This document shows, piece after piece, positions 1 through 10,324 of a stretch of 64,000 nucleotides of DNA (position 1 is its first letter; each line of letters begins with the position of its first letter). The DNA is from Janthinobacterium sp. 61. Its GTDB lineage: Bacteria > Pseudomonadota > Gammaproteobacteria > Burkholderiales > Burkholderiaceae_D. The notes beneath the pieces were generated by a model. The model worked only from the letters and a program-made list of their open reading frames with translations. It made no database searches and was not told the origin of the DNA. Position numbers and translations under genes: made by a program. The stretch is taken from positions 3,906,001 through 3,970,000 of the forward strand of contig NZ_PJMQ01000001.1 of NCBI RefSeq assembly GCF_002846335.1, given 5' to 3'.

Positions 1-284
1 AACAACTCGGCGCTGGTGCTGTCCGAGACGGCCATGCTGTCTTCCGCCTCGCCAATGGAATGCACGATATTGTCGCGCACCACGGCCTTGAACAGCTCTT
101 GTTTATTCTCAAAGTACAGGTACAGCGTGCCCTTCGACACGCCGGCCCGCTTGGCCACATCCTCCAGGCGCGTCGATGCAAACCCCCGTTCGACAAACAG
201 GTCGAGGGCGGCGGCGAGCAATTCCTGCGGACGGGCATCCTTGCGCCGCTCCCAGCGGGGCTTGGTATCAATCGGGGCTTGCAT
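1..284 (-). CDS. TetR/AcrR family transcriptional regulator (N-terminal part, runs off the window)
   Basis: Only the first 94 or so residues are present; the gene continues beyond base 1. They form a typical TetR N-terminal helix-turn-helix: a basic lead with WERRKDARPQ, then LLAAALDLFVERGF, LEDVAKRAGVSKGTLYLYF and ENKQELFKAVV. Such proteins are dimeric repressors whose missing C-terminal half would bind a ligand. The start is the ATG at 282-284. A perfect palindrome, GTAGAC-CT-GTCTAC at 322-335, lies 37 bases upstream and is a plausible operator. The regulated gene cannot be told: the divergent neighbour is the GIN-domain lipoprotein, and the downstream gene lies outside the window. Confidence 0.92.
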   Translation of the reverse strand, partial: MQAPIDTKPRWERRKDARPQELLAAALDLFVERGFASTRLEDVAKRAGVSKGTLYLYFENKQELFKAVVRDNIVHSIGEAEDSMAVSDSTSAEL

Positions 285-321
285 GTATCTTTCCAAGTAA
301 CTTACTTTTGAGTCATTAATA

Positions 322-335
322 GTAGACCTGTCTAC
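322..335. promoter_or_regulatory. Palindrome between TetR gene and lipoprotein gene, candidate TetR operator
   Basis: GTAGAC-CT-GTCTAC has 6-bp perfect arms and a 2-bp spacer. The TAGAC/GTCTA arms resemble operators of some TetR proteins such as NemR. It sits just upstream of the divergent TetR start, which suggests autoregulation. The binding protein is inferred. Confidence 0.45.
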
Positions 336-608
336 CGCCAAGGTCAAGCGCAGGCCACTGGCGCGACGCGGGGCACCGCCCGGTACGCCGAACACGGGTA
401 TTGTACGCTCCGTGCCGGCGTTGGCGACAGCTCCTCTGGCGCCGGACCTGTGTTGCCAGGGGAAGCAGAATGCGTTTCAGCCCCCGTTTTGCGCAGTTCA
501 TCGCATTTCCACTCAGCAAGCGTGTCAGATTTGCTACCTTGCTATCAACAGCACGGCAGCCGCGGCGCGGCAGCCGGCTTTTTTCTTGTTCCGAACTACA
601 ACAATCAT
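336..608. other. Intergenic stretch, no gene recognised
   Basis: This is the rest of the 336-bp gap between the TetR gene and the lipoprotein. It is GC-rich and all open frames in it look fortuitous. It must carry the promoter of the lipoprotein, but no clear -35/-10 pair was found. A GC-rich inverted stretch followed by six T lies near 550-585; it does not form a convincing single stem and is not called a terminator. Confidence 0.5.
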
Positions 609-620
609 AAAGGAAACACC

Positions 621-1490
621 ATGCGTACCTTGCTGGCCCTGTGCTGTGCCGTTGCCCTTGGCGGTTGCGCCATCGTCATCAACCCCAACGATGGCGAAGT
701 GCGCTATGCCGACGCGGGTGGCAATGCCACTCAGGGCAACGAGCAAGTGAGCCGCGACGTGCGCCAGGTCAGCAACACCAACACGCTCGACATCGACAGC
801 ATGAAGCGTATCGATATGAAGATCGACGTGCGCGTCGGCCCGGCAACATCGCTGGTGATCGAAGCGGACAGCAATCTGCAGCCGCGCATCCATAGCGAAG
901 TAAGCGGCAACACCCTGCGCATCTGGAGCGATACAAACATTCGCAGCAGCAATGGCATCCACGTCATTTATACGACGCCGCAATTGAAGAAGATCAACAT
1001 CTCCGGCTCTGGCCGCCTGGTGGCCAGTGGTTTCAATGGCGAAGATTTCAGCCTGGAGCAACGTGGTTCGATGAAGAGCGAACTGTCGGGCAAGGTGGGA
1101 CGCTTGGACGTTGCCAACAATGGCTCGGGCAGCATCAATGCGGCGGCCCTCGCCAGCGGCAATACGGATGCGGTGCAGAACGGTTCGGGCAACATCCAAC
1201 TGGGCACTGTGCGCGGCGAACGCATCAACGTGGCCGTCAACGGCTCGGGCAGTATCAGCGCCAGCGGCGCCGTGCAGCGCCTCGACGCCAACGTGAATGG
1301 CTCGGGCGATATCAACCTGGCCGCCCTGCACAGCGACGTTGCCTATCTGGCGAGCAACGGTTCCGGCGACGTCGATGTCACTGTCCAGAGTGAAGTCAAT
1401 GCCCGCGCCAGCGGTTCCGGCCGCATCACCGTGCATGGCGATCCGGCCCGCCGCACCCTGTCGGGCAAGCGCGTCAGCATCGTGCGTTAG
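621..1490 (+). CDS. GIN-domain (DUF2807) lipoprotein
   Basis: A 289-residue exported lipoprotein. The N terminus is a lipoprotein signal ending in the lipobox LGGC (Cys16). The rest is a head-GIN/DUF2807 domain. From about residue 165 it shows a regular NGSG pattern (NNGSGSI, QNGSGNI, VNGSGSI, VNGSGDI, SNGSGDV, ASGSGRI) spaced about 19-20 residues apart, as expected for rungs of a right-handed beta-helix. The ATG at 621 was chosen over an upstream in-frame start because AAGGAA lies 6 bases before it and the lipobox then sits correctly. The molecular function of this family is not established; a putative adhesin or envelope role is only inferred. Confidence 0.9.
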   Translation: MRTLLALCCAVALGGCAIVINPNDGEVRYADAGGNATQGNEQVSRDVRQVSNTNTLDIDSMKRIDMKIDVRVGPATSLVIEADSNLQPRIHSEVSGNTLRIWSDTNIRSSNGIHVIYTTPQLKKINISGSGRLVASGFNGEDFSLEQRGSMKSELSGKVGRLDVANNGSGSINAAALASGNTDAVQNGSGNIQLGTVRGERINVAVNGSGSISASGAVQRLDANVNGSGDINLAALHSDVAYLASNGSGDVDVTVQSEVNARASGSGRITVHGDPARRTLSGKRVSIVR

Positions 1491-1531
1491 CCACCGCCCT
1501 GGCGAGATGCAGGGTACGGGGGCCGGCTTGC

Positions 1532-1537
1532 TATACT
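1532..1537 (+). promoter_or_regulatory. Candidate -10 box before the YkgJ-like gene
   Basis: TATACT lies 31 bases upstream of the ATG at 1569 in an otherwise GC-rich 78-bp gap. No good -35 was found, so this is tentative. Confidence 0.3.
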
Positions 1538-1568
1538 GTCGGCTCCTCACCCGCTCGCCTGAAATCCC

Positions 1569-1841
1569 ATGTCACCTTCTGCCACCCTGGCATGCCGCCC
1601 ATCCTGCGGCGCCTGCTGCACCGCGCCCTCCATCACCAGCCCGATTCCTGGCATGCCGGATGGCAAACCTGCGGGCGTGCGCTGCGTGCAACTGGCCGAC
1701 GACAACCGCTGCAAGATCTTTGGCCAGCCGGAGCGGCCAGCGTTTTGCGGCGGCTTGCAGCCGTCCGCAGAGATGTGCGGCAGCAGCCGCGAACATGCCA
1801 TCGGCTGGCTGGCAGAGCTGGAGCGGCTGACGGCGCCCTGA
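1569..1841 (+). CDS. YkgJ-family cysteine-cluster protein
   Basis: A 90-residue cytoplasmic protein of the YkgJ/UPF0153 type. The metal-binding cysteine signature is visible: CRPSCGACC near residues 9-17, then GVRCVQL, the family hallmark [13 protein letters not shown], and a last Cys in MCG. Relatives bind zinc or an iron-sulfur centre; the biological role is unknown. It is at the short end of the family but looks complete, ending in a natural stop. It stands alone between the GIN lipoprotein and a convergent small membrane protein. Confidence 0.85.
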   Translation: MSPSATLACRPSCGACCTAPSITSPIPGMPDGKPAGVRCVQLADDNRCKIFGQPERPAFCGGLQPSAEMCGSSREHAIGWLAELERLTAP

Positions 1842-1864
1842 ACGGCGGCGCCAGCCCTCTCCCT

Positions 1865-2113
1865 TTAGCGGCCGTCTTCGACTGCTGCCGAGGCTTCTTC
1901 TGCGTCGCGCAGGCGCTTGTATTCCAACAGCATGACAAGGCCCAGATAGATCAGCAGCAGGAACAGGGAATCGCGCGCATCGCGCCAGCCCAGCGTAGCG
2001 TAGCGCATCCAGTGCATGACATTAAAAAACAGTACCGCCCCCAGAATCCCCCATCCATGGCGGCGCATGGCACGGTCCAGCAGGGTGGCCAGCAACGACG
2101 TACGTGACAGCAT
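1865..2113 (-). CDS. Small membrane protein of unknown function
   Basis: An 82-residue protein with two likely membrane segments (ILGAVLFFNVMHWM and SLFLLLIYLGLVMLLEY) joined by a short charged loop. It ends in an acidic tail. It is convergent with the YkgJ-like gene, with a 23-bp gap. The hydrophobic pattern and charged flanks argue for a real protein, but I do not recognise the family. Its ATG lies about 85 bp from the divergent DeoR promoter. Confidence 0.65.
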   Translation of the reverse strand: MLSRTSLLATLLDRAMRRHGWGILGAVLFFNVMHWMRYATLGWRDARDSLFLLLIYLGLVMLLEYKRLRDAEEASAAVEDGR

Positions 2114-2198
2114 GATGTTTCCCTATTCATTCTATTTTTTGCAACACTAACAGAAATTATGCCTTTCTGGCAATGCCTGCCAAGTTCATACATCCGGC

Positions 2199-2227
2199 TT
2201 GACTCAGATTGCACGTTTGCGTATATT
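2199..2227 (+). promoter_or_regulatory. Sigma-70-type promoter of the DeoR gene
   Basis: TTGACT (2199-2204) and TATATT (2222-2227) are separated by an optimal 17 bp, 32 bases before the ATG at 2260. One TGCACGTT motif lies in the spacer and two follow the -10, so a bound protein would block RNA polymerase. Confidence 0.7.
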
Positions 2228-2247
2228 CATGCACATTCCTGCACGTT
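2210..2247 (+). promoter_or_regulatory. Three helically phased TGCACRTT repeats, candidate DeoR operator
   Basis: TGCACGTT (2210), TGCACATT (2230) and TGCACGTT (2240) lie on one strand, offset by 20 and 10 bp, so they face the same side of the helix. They overlap the promoter of the DeoR-family gene. Direct-repeat operators fit this family, so autoregulation is the simplest reading. Confidence 0.5.
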
Positions 2248-2259
2248 TTCAAAGCCCAC

Positions 2260-3030
2260 ATGTCTGCCACCCTGCTCCTCAAACAACGCCACGCGCTGAT
2301 CCAGCAACAATTGCACGCCGACGGCCGCGTGCTGGCGCTGGACTTGGCGCGCCAGCTCGACGTGTCCGAAGATACGATACGGCGCGACCTGCGCGAGATG
2401 GCGGCGGCCGGCCTGTGCCAGCGCGTGTATGGCGGCGCCCTGCCGCTGGCGCCGGACGGCGGTACGCTGGCACAGCGCAAGCACGAAGCGCCGGAACGCA
2501 AGGCGAGCCTGGCGCAAGCCGCCGTGTCCCTCGTGCGCGCGGGCCAGGTGCTGTTCCTCGACGCGGGGTCGACCAACCTGGCCATCGCCAGCGCCTTGCC
2601 GGAGCTGGCGCTCACTGTGATCACCAATGCGCCGGCGATTGCCATGGCGCTCATGGAGCGTCCCGAAATCGAGCTGATCATGGCTGGCGGCCGGGTCGAC
2701 CGCCGTGCCGGCGCCAGCCTGGGCCCGCAGGCGCTGCGCACCGTCGAACGCATGCATCCCGACCTGTGCTTCCTGGGCGCCTGCGGCGCCGACGCGGACG
2801 CGGGCATCACTGCCTTTAATTATGACGAGGCCGAATTCAAGCGCAGCATCGCCGGCGCCAGCAAGGCCGTCGTCGTGGCCGTCACCAGCGACAAGCTGGG
2901 CACGGCCGCGCCCTTCGGCGTACTGGCCACGGGCTTGCTGCAACACCTGGTGCTCGAAGCCGATGCCGATGCCGCGCACGCGGCCGCCTTTGAACGGCTG
3001 GGCGTGCAAGTGCTGCGCACCCGTGCCTGA
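2260..3030 (+). CDS. DeoR/GlpR family transcriptional regulator
   Basis: A 256-residue regulator. The N-terminal DeoR helix-turn-helix spans about residues 5-55 and includes LALDLARQLDVSEDTIRRDL. The C-terminal sugar-phosphate-sensing domain shows FLDAGSTN, VITNAP, MAGGRVDRRAGASLGP, FLGACG and AFNYDEAEFKRSI. Family members repress sugar or nucleoside catabolism genes until a phosphorylated sugar binds. An upstream in-frame ATG would add 17 residues but would start inside the promoter; the ATG at 2260 gives the usual MSATLLLKQRHALI start. The next gene, 34 bp downstream on the same strand, is an MFS transporter that is probably co-regulated. Confidence 0.9.
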   Translation: MSATLLLKQRHALIQQQLHADGRVLALDLARQLDVSEDTIRRDLREMAAAGLCQRVYGGALPLAPDGGTLAQRKHEAPERKASLAQAAVSLVRAGQVLFLDAGSTNLAIASALPELALTVITNAPAIAMALMERPEIELIMAGGRVDRRAGASLGPQALRTVERMHPDLCFLGACGADADAGITAFNYDEAEFKRSIAGASKAVVVAVTSDKLGTAAPFGVLATGLLQHLVLEADADAAHAAAFERLGVQVLRTRA

Positions 3031-3064
3031 TTTTTATTCACCCTGACTCTGGAAAACCGCTCCC

Positions 3065-4213
3065 ATGCATCTCACCGGTACCCTGCAACAACGCGCCACG
3101 CGCCTGGTCTTCTTCGCCGCCGGCCTAGGCATGGCCGCCTGGGCCCCGCTGGTTCCCTACGCCAAGTCGCGCCTGGGCCTCGATGAAGCCACCCTCGGCA
3201 TCTTGCTGCTATGCCTGGGCGCCGGCTCGCTGTGCGCGATGCCGTTTACGGGCATGCTCGCGGCCCGCTTCGGCTGCCGCAAGGTCATCGTCGCCGCCGG
3301 CCTGCTCCTGACCGCCATCCTGCCCGGCCTGGCGCTGGCCGCCACGCCGCTGCAACTGGGCCTGGTGCTGCTGGTGTTCGGCGCGGCCATGGGAACCTTC
3401 GATGTGGCCATCAATATCCAGGCCGTGATCATCGAAAAAGCCAACGGCGGCGCCATGATGTCGGGTTTTCATGCGCTGTTCAGCGTGGGCGGTTTCGCCG
3501 GCGCGGCCTGCATGGCCCTGCTGCTGTGGCTGGGCCTGACACCGGCCTGGTCCTGCGTGGTAGTGATGCTGCTGCTGTGCGGCGTGCTTGGCGCGGCGCA
3601 AGGCCATCTGCTGCCGACAGCGTCCGCATCCGGCGAAAAGACGCCACTGTTCGTCATGCCGCATGGCGCCGTCATTTTCATCGGCCTGCTGTGCTTTATC
3701 GTCTTCCTGGCCGAAGGCGCGATTCTCGACTGGAGCGCCCTGTTCCTCACCACCACGCGTGGCGTGGAAGAAGCCAAGGGCGGCCTCGGCTACGCCGCCT
3801 TCGCCATCGCCATGACGCTGGGCCGCTTCACGGGCGACAAGGTGGTCAGCCGCTTTGGCGGAAAGCGGGTACTTACTTTTGGCGGCTTGTGCGCGGCGGG
3901 CGGCTTCTTCCTGGCCGTGCTGGCGCCCCACGCCAGCCTTGCCATGCTTGGCTTCGTGCTGATCGGCCTGGGTGCAGCGAACATCGTGCCCATCCTGTTC
4001 ACGGCCGCCGGCAACCAGCGTGCCATGCCGGCCAGCCTGGCGGTGGCGGCCATCACCACCATCGGCTATGCGGGCATCCTGGCCGGTCCGGCAGTGATCG
4101 GTTTCGTGGCCCACGCCACCAGCCTGAATATCGCCTTCGCCATGCTGGGCGCCGCCCTGCTGCTGGTGGCGGCCAGCGCGCGCCTGGTGGCGCCGGCAAA
4201 ACAGGCATCCTGA
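3065..4213 (+). CDS. MFS transporter (YbjJ-like)
   Basis: A 382-residue integral membrane transporter with about 12 hydrophobic segments. The first-half MFS signature MLAARFGCRKVIVAAG appears after helix 2, and the second-half equivalent GDKVVSRFGGKRVLTFGG near residue 260. The sequence resembles the E. coli YbjJ group, whose substrate is not known. The gene follows the DeoR regulator by 34 bp and is probably in its transcript, so a sugar or sugar derivative is the likely cargo by inference. The 156-bp gap after it, up to uppP, has no clear terminator. Confidence 0.85.
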   Translation: MHLTGTLQQRATRLVFFAAGLGMAAWAPLVPYAKSRLGLDEATLGILLLCLGAGSLCAMPFTGMLAARFGCRKVIVAAGLLLTAILPGLALAATPLQLGLVLLVFGAAMGTFDVAINIQAVIIEKANGGAMMSGFHALFSVGGFAGAACMALLLWLGLTPAWSCVVVMLLLCGVLGAAQGHLLPTASASGEKTPLFVMPHGAVIFIGLLCFIVFLAEGAILDWSALFLTTTRGVEEAKGGLGYAAFAIAMTLGRFTGDKVVSRFGGKRVLTFGGLCAAGGFFLAVLAPHASLAMLGFVLIGLGAANIVPILFTAAGNQRAMPASLAVAAITTIGYAGILAGPAVIGFVAHATSLNIAFAMLGAALLLVAASARLVAPAKQAS

Positions 4214-4369
4214 TCCTCCCTCACGCCTGGCGGACGACGCTAAAAAAGCGCCGCCCGTCAGCGCCCAAATAAGGTTGGCAAGCCTCTGTCGTGGTAAGCT
4301 TCGACCCCGCGCACATTGCTGGCGCCACGCGCTCACCCCATCCAGTCACTTACACCCGTTTATACATCT

Positions 4370-5215
4370 ATGGATCTCATTCTTGCGTTAAAAGCCATCA
4401 TCATGGGGCTGGTCGAAGGTTTTACGGAATTCTTGCCGATTTCGTCCACGGGTCATCTGATCCTGGCCGGCAGCCTGCTCGACTTTACCAAGGATGTATC
4501 AAAAGAGGTCATGGATGTCTTCGAGATTGCCATCCAGGCCGGCGCCATCCTGGCCGTGTGCTGGGAATACCGCCAGCGCATCGGCAGCGTGCTGTCTACC
4601 TTCAGCACCGAGGTCAAGTCGCGCAAGTTCGTGCTGAACGTGGCCATTGCCTTCCTGCCGCTGGCCATCATTGGCCTGGCCATCGGCAAGATGATCAAGC
4701 ATGCGCTGTTCAAGCCCGTGCCAGTGGCGATGGCCTTCATCATCGGTGGCATCATCATCTTGCTGGTAGAGCGCCGCGCGCGCACCAATCCCGTCACCGT
4801 ACGCGTCAACTCGGTCGATGAAATGACGCCGCTCGACGCCTTGAAAGTGGGCTGCGCGCAGGCGTTTGCGCTGATTCCCGGCACCAGCCGTTCCGGCTCG
4901 ACCATCATCGGCGGCATGCTGCTGGGCCTGTCGCGCAAGACCGCCACCGAATTCTCGTTCTTCCTGGCCATCCCCACCCTGCTGGCGGCCACCTTCTACT
5001 CGCTGTACAAAGCGCGCGACATCCTGTCGGCCACCGATGTGCCCCTGTTCGGCCTGGGCACCGTGGCAGCCTTCATCTCCGCCTTCCTGTGCGTGCGCTG
5101 GCTGCTGCGTTACATCAGCTCGCACGACTTCACGTTTTTTGCCTGGTACCGCATTGTGTTTGGCTTGCTGGTCCTGGCCAGCGCCCACTACGGCTGGGTT
5201 GTTTGGGCAGAATAA
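4370..5215 (+). CDS. uppP: Undecaprenyl-diphosphatase (BacA/UppP)
   Basis: A 281-residue polytopic membrane enzyme that dephosphorylates undecaprenyl diphosphate to recycle the lipid carrier of peptidoglycan and O-antigen synthesis. Both signature blocks are present: [15 protein letters not shown] (residues 17-31) and [10 protein letters not shown] in the second half, which together supply the catalytic Glu, Ser, His and Arg. The length is standard. The ATG at 4370 gives the canonical [13 protein letters not shown] start; an upstream ATG would add 18 residues not seen in the family. recQ starts 6 bp after the stop, so the two are probably co-transcribed. Confidence 0.97.
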   Translation: MDLILALKAIIMGLVEGFTEFLPISSTGHLILAGSLLDFTKDVSKEVMDVFEIAIQAGAILAVCWEYRQRIGSVLSTFSTEVKSRKFVLNVAIAFLPLAIIGLAIGKMIKHALFKPVPVAMAFIIGGIIILLVERRARTNPVTVRVNSVDEMTPLDALKVGCAQAFALIPGTSRSGSTIIGGMLLGLSRKTATEFSFFLAIPTLLAATFYSLYKARDILSATDVPLFGLGTVAAFISAFLCVRWLLRYISSHDFTFFAWYRIVFGLLVLASAHYGWVVWAE

Positions 5216-5221
5216 GGCACT

Positions 5222-7044
<1,823 letters not shown>

Positions 7045-7045
<1 letters not shown>

Positions 7046-7527
7046 TGGAAGTACTCTCGTCCGACCTGATTTACCAGGCCGTGAAACTGCTTGGCGCGCA
7101 GCGCGACGCCAGCGAAGAGCAAGAAGAGGAACAATTGCGCGCCCTGGTGCGCGACGAACTCACCGTACGCCGCCTGGCCGACGTGATTCCGGAAGCGTTC
7201 GGCCTGGTGCTGGCGTCACACCTTCCCGGCGCCGAAAACATGACCCTGCCCGACACCTTCTGCGCCCAGGACGACGACGAATGGGTGGAGTTCAGCATGC
7301 GCCGCGAACCGATCTTTGTTGTCGCCCTGGACATCGCCCAGCACACCTTCCACAATGGTCCGCGCGCGCTGATGCAGAACCTGGCGGACCGCAGCTCCCT
7401 GCTCTCGACCATCAACAAGGCCCTGGACGCGGGCAGCTCGCTCGATGGCACGACGCTGGGCCCGCCATCCTTCTTCGGCCTGCCCGCCGCGCTGTACCAG
7501 CCGGCGGCATCAAGCGATACGCCCTGA
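7045..7527 (+). CDS. Hypothetical protein translationally coupled to recQ
   Basis: A 160-residue soluble protein of unknown family. Its ATG overlaps the recQ stop by one base (TAATG), implying translational coupling. There is no signal peptide or membrane segment. The first 50 residues are rich in Glu and Arg with a helical EEQEEEQLRALVRDEL stretch. The middle has a hydrophobic core (EPIFVVALDIAQHTF), and the C terminus is Pro/Ala-rich. Codon use matches its neighbours, so it is very likely a real gene. The linkage to recQ suggests, but does not prove, a repair-related role. Confidence 0.75.
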
Positions 7528-7571
7528 CCATTTCATTTTGCCCCTGCCCTTGATAACGGAACGCTGCCGCG

Positions 7572-8549
7572 ATGGAAACCAAATGGCTGGAAGACTTCAT
7601 CTCGCTCGCTGAAACGCATAATTTCAGCCGTTCCGCGGCGCTACGCCACGTCACCCAGCCCGCCTTCTCGCGGCGCATCCAGTCGCTGGAAAACTGGCTC
7701 GGCATCGACCTGGTTGACCGCACCTCCTACCCCACGCGATTGACGCCGGCTGGCGCCGTGTTTTACGAGCAGGCGCTGGAAATGCTGGGGCAAATCAACG
7801 GCGTGCGCGCCCTGTTGCGCGGCAAGCGGGCGGCCACGCAAACGAGTGTCGACTTCGCCGTGCCGCACACCTTGTCGCTGACTTTCATGCCGAAATGGCT
7901 GACGGCGCTGGAAGAAGGTTTTGCGCCGATCAACAGCCGTTTGATGGCCCTGAACGTGCACGATGCCGTGCTGCAACTGGTCGATGGCGGCTGCGACCTG
8001 CTGCTGTGCTATCACCATCCGCGCCAGCCGGTGCAGCTGGACCCGGGCCGCTATGACATGCTGGTGATGGGCCGCGAAACCCTGCGCGCGTATGCGCGCT
8101 GCGGCCAGGACAAGGTGCCCGACTTCGTCCTGCCGGGCAGCGCCAAGGAACCGCTGCCTTTCCTCTCCTATACCAGCAATGCCTACCTGGGACGCATGGT
8201 GGAACTGCTGGTGGCCGATGCCAAGGCACCCCTCTTCCTGGAAACCTGCTACGAAACGGACATGGCAGAAGGCTTGAAAATGATGGCGCTTGAAGGCCGC
8301 GGCATCGCCTTCCTGCCCGAATCGGCCGTCATGCGCGATGTCAAGTACAAGCACCTGGCGCGCGCCGACGGCGGCGCGCCAGGCTGGGAAATCGAGCTGG
8401 AAATCCGTTTGTACCGCGAACGCCCGTCCAGCCTGCGTCCGGGAAAGCAGATCGTCGAAAGCCTGTGGCAATACCTGGTGCAGGCCCAGGAAGGCAGGGC
8501 GCGCGCGGGCAAACGCCGCAAACGCGCCACAGAGACCGCCCGGTCCTGA
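7572..8549 (+). CDS. LysR family regulator resembling HypT (YjiE)
   Basis: A 325-residue regulator. The N-terminal winged helix is METKWLEDFISLAETHNFSR...QPAFSRRIQSLENWLG. The opening ETKWLxDF, the QPAFSRRI block and LPFLSYTSNAYLGRM in the effector domain resemble E. coli HypT, the hypochlorite-responsive LysR protein; conservation of the redox-active residues cannot be judged here. The C terminus carries a lysine/arginine-rich tail (RARAGKRRKRATE). It lies 291 bp upstream of gdhA on the same strand and could regulate it, but most LysR targets are divergent genes, so this is open. Confidence 0.88.
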   Translation: METKWLEDFISLAETHNFSRSAALRHVTQPAFSRRIQSLENWLGIDLVDRTSYPTRLTPAGAVFYEQALEMLGQINGVRALLRGKRAATQTSVDFAVPHTLSLTFMPKWLTALEEGFAPINSRLMALNVHDAVLQLVDGGCDLLLCYHHPRQPVQLDPGRYDMLVMGRETLRAYARCGQDKVPDFVLPGSAKEPLPFLSYTSNAYLGRMVELLVADAKAPLFLETCYETDMAEGLKMMALEGRGIAFLPESAVMRDVKYKHLARADGGAPGWEIELEIRLYRERPSSLRPGKQIVESLWQYLVQAQEGRARAGKRRKRATETARS

Positions 8550-8689
8550 CTGGCAATCCTGGCAATACAACTATGCAATAAATGCATAACCGGATGCGCA
8601 CAAAGCATTGGCCGGGGCATGAGGCTATCGCCTACGATGCGGTTCCGCTGCGCGCAACTCAATTGGGTGCGCCTACCACAGCATTTTTG

Positions 8690-8807
8690 AATGCCAGGAA
8701 AAATCGTAGCGAGCGGCGATGATTTGTGGCCGAGAAGCGCAGCTGCACGAAGGTACAGCGAGCATCACCGGCCACAAAGCACGACGCGCAGTAGATTTTT
8801 CGGCATT
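8690..8807. repeat. Long imperfect inverted repeat / rod-like hairpin upstream of gdhA
   Basis: Nested complementary blocks run through this stretch. AATGCC at the left pairs with GGCATT at the right. GAAAAAATC (from 8698) pairs with GATTTTTC (8794-8801). TTTGTGGCCG (8724-8733) pairs with CGGCCACAAA (8769-8778). The tip is a smaller GCTGcAC-gaag-GTaCAGC hairpin. Together they give a rod-like fold of about 118 nt ending 32 bp before the gdhA ATG. It could be a small RNA gene, a structured 5' leader or a miniature inverted-repeat element; sequence alone does not decide. Confidence 0.6.
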
Positions 8808-8839
8808 ACACCACCGTTTTGTCCAGGAGCTTATCAAGC

Positions 8840-10126
8840 ATGACCAGCAAGCACGCACTTCCTTCCTACCTCAATCCTGAAGACCTGGGCCCATGGGGCG
8901 TCTACCTCGAGCAGATCGACCGCGTTACGCCTTACCTGGGCAACCTGTCGCGCTGGGTGGAAACGCTGAAGCGTCCAAAGCGCATCCTGACAGTCGACGT
9001 GCCCATCGAACGCGATGACGGCACCATTGCTCACTACGAAGGCTACCGCGTGCAACACAATCTGTCGCGCGGCCCGGGCAAGGGCGGCGTGCGCTTCCAC
9101 CAGGACGTGACACTGTCGGAAGTGATGGCCCTGTCGGCCTGGATGACGGTCAAGAATGCAGCGGTCAACGTGCCATACGGCGGCGCAAAGGGCGGTATCC
9201 GTGTCGATCCGAAGACCCTGTCGCGCAACGAACTGCAGCGCCTGACCCGCCGCTACACGAGCGAGATCAGCATGATCATCGGACCGAACAAGGATATCCC
9301 GGCACCGGACGTCAACACGAATGAACAAGTCATGGCGTGGATGATGGACAGCTACGCCATGATCGGCGGCAATATGTCGACCGGCGTGGTGACGGGCAAA
9401 CCAATCTCGCTGGGCGGCAGCCTGGGTCGCCGCGATGCGACCGGCCGCGGCGTGTTCGTCGTCGGTTGCGATGCGGCCGCCAAGGTCGGCATGTCGCTCG
9501 AAGGCGCGAAAGTCATCGTGCAAGGTTTCGGCAACGTGGGTGGCGTCGCTGCCCGCATGTTCGCAGAAGCCGGTTCGAAAGTCGTCGCGGTACAAGACCA
9601 CAAGACCACCGTCGTGCATTCCGGCGGCTTGAACATCCCGCAACTGCTGGCACACGTGGCCGAAGTGGGCAGCGTCGAAGGCTTCCCGGGCGCCGAGGCA
9701 TTCGTGCCGCGCGAAGATTTCTGGGGCATCGATTGCGACATCCTGATCCCGGCCGCGCTGGAACAGCAGATCACCGCTGAACGCGCACAAGTCATCCGCG
9801 CCAAAATCATCCTGGAAGGCGCCAATGGCCCGACCCTGCCGGCAGCGGACGATATCCTGACCGACCGCGGCGTGCTGATCGTGCCAGACGTGCTGGCCAA
9901 CGCCGGCGGCGTGACCGTCAGCTACTTCGAGTGGGCGCAGAACTTCTCGAGCTTCTTCTGGACCGAAGAAGAAATCAACAGCCGCCTGACCCGCATCATG
10001 CGCGAGGCATTCGACGCGGTATGGCAAGTGTCGCAAGAGAAGAAAGTGTCGATGCGTACCGCCACCTTCATCCTGGCGTGCACGCGTGTTCTCCAGGCTC
10101 GCGAAGTGCGCGGCCTGTATCCATAA
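8840..10126 (+). CDS. gdhA: Glutamate dehydrogenase (Glu/Leu/Phe/Val dehydrogenase family)
   Basis: A 428-residue enzyme interconverting glutamate and 2-oxoglutarate plus ammonia with NAD(P). The catalytic block [14 protein letters not shown] carries the active lysine, with the substrate-binding KGGVRFH just before it. The Rossmann fold shows [19 protein letters not shown], and [15 protein letters not shown] and [17 protein letters not shown] follow. The length fits the NAD-type bacterial enzyme. The ATG at 8840 has AGGAG 10 bases upstream; an earlier ATG would add seven unconserved residues. A long inverted repeat ends 32 bp upstream and may affect expression. Confidence 0.96.
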   Translation: MTSKHALPSYLNPEDLGPWGVYLEQIDRVTPYLGNLSRWVETLKRPKRILTVDVPIERDDGTIAHYEGYRVQHNLSRGPGKGGVRFHQDVTLSEVMALSAWMTVKNAAVNVPYGGAKGGIRVDPKTLSRNELQRLTRRYTSEISMIIGPNKDIPAPDVNTNEQVMAWMMDSYAMIGGNMSTGVVTGKPISLGGSLGRRDATGRGVFVVGCDAAAKVGMSLEGAKVIVQGFGNVGGVAARMFAEAGSKVVAVQDHKTTVVHSGGLNIPQLLAHVAEVGSVEGFPGAEAFVPREDFWGIDCDILIPAALEQQITAERAQVIRAKIILEGANGPTLPAADDILTDRGVLIVPDVLANAGGVTVSYFEWAQNFSSFFWTEEEINSRLTRIMREAFDAVWQVSQEKKVSMRTATFILACTRVLQAREVRGLYP

Positions 10127-10143
10127 TGGCTGCCTGAGAAAAT

Positions 10144-10219
10144 GCCTGGGGCGTTGTTGCCTGCCCCTCGCCGTACTGGCGTACTGTCTTCGGGGCGGCG
10201 CCTAGCCCCCGACATTTTT
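10144..10219 (+). repeat. Dispersed structured repeat, copy A
   Basis: This element is shared with 45865-45940. The conserved parts are GGCGTTGTTGCC, a doubled CGTACTG, CTTCGG, GGCGCCTAGCCC and CATTTTT. The left arm at 10159-10167 pairs with the right arm at 10192-10199. Three of these pairs change on both sides in the other copy, so the hairpin is conserved rather than the sequence. It lies downstream of gdhA, just before the terminator. Confidence 0.75.
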
Positions 10220-10263
10220 CAGGCGCCATTGCTACCTTTGACGCCATTGGGTTGATGGCGCTC

Positions 10264-10307
10264 TAAAAAAAATCCCGCCACACTATCGTGTGAGCGGGAT
10301 TTTTTTA
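10264..10307. terminator. Bidirectional rho-independent terminator between gdhA and galE
   Basis: A run of A, then ATCCCGC, a loop region holding a second short stem (ACAC/GTGT), then GCGGGAT and seven T. It has an A-tract on one side and a T-tract on the other, so it can terminate both the gdhA transcript and the convergent galE transcript. Confidence 0.92.
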
Positions 10308-10324
10308 TGGGCGCCGGCTTTGCT

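Noticed and set aside
545..600. A rho-independent terminator (GC-rich inverted stretch plus six T)
   Set aside because: The arms do not form one continuous stem next to the T run, and no gene ends upstream on that strand.
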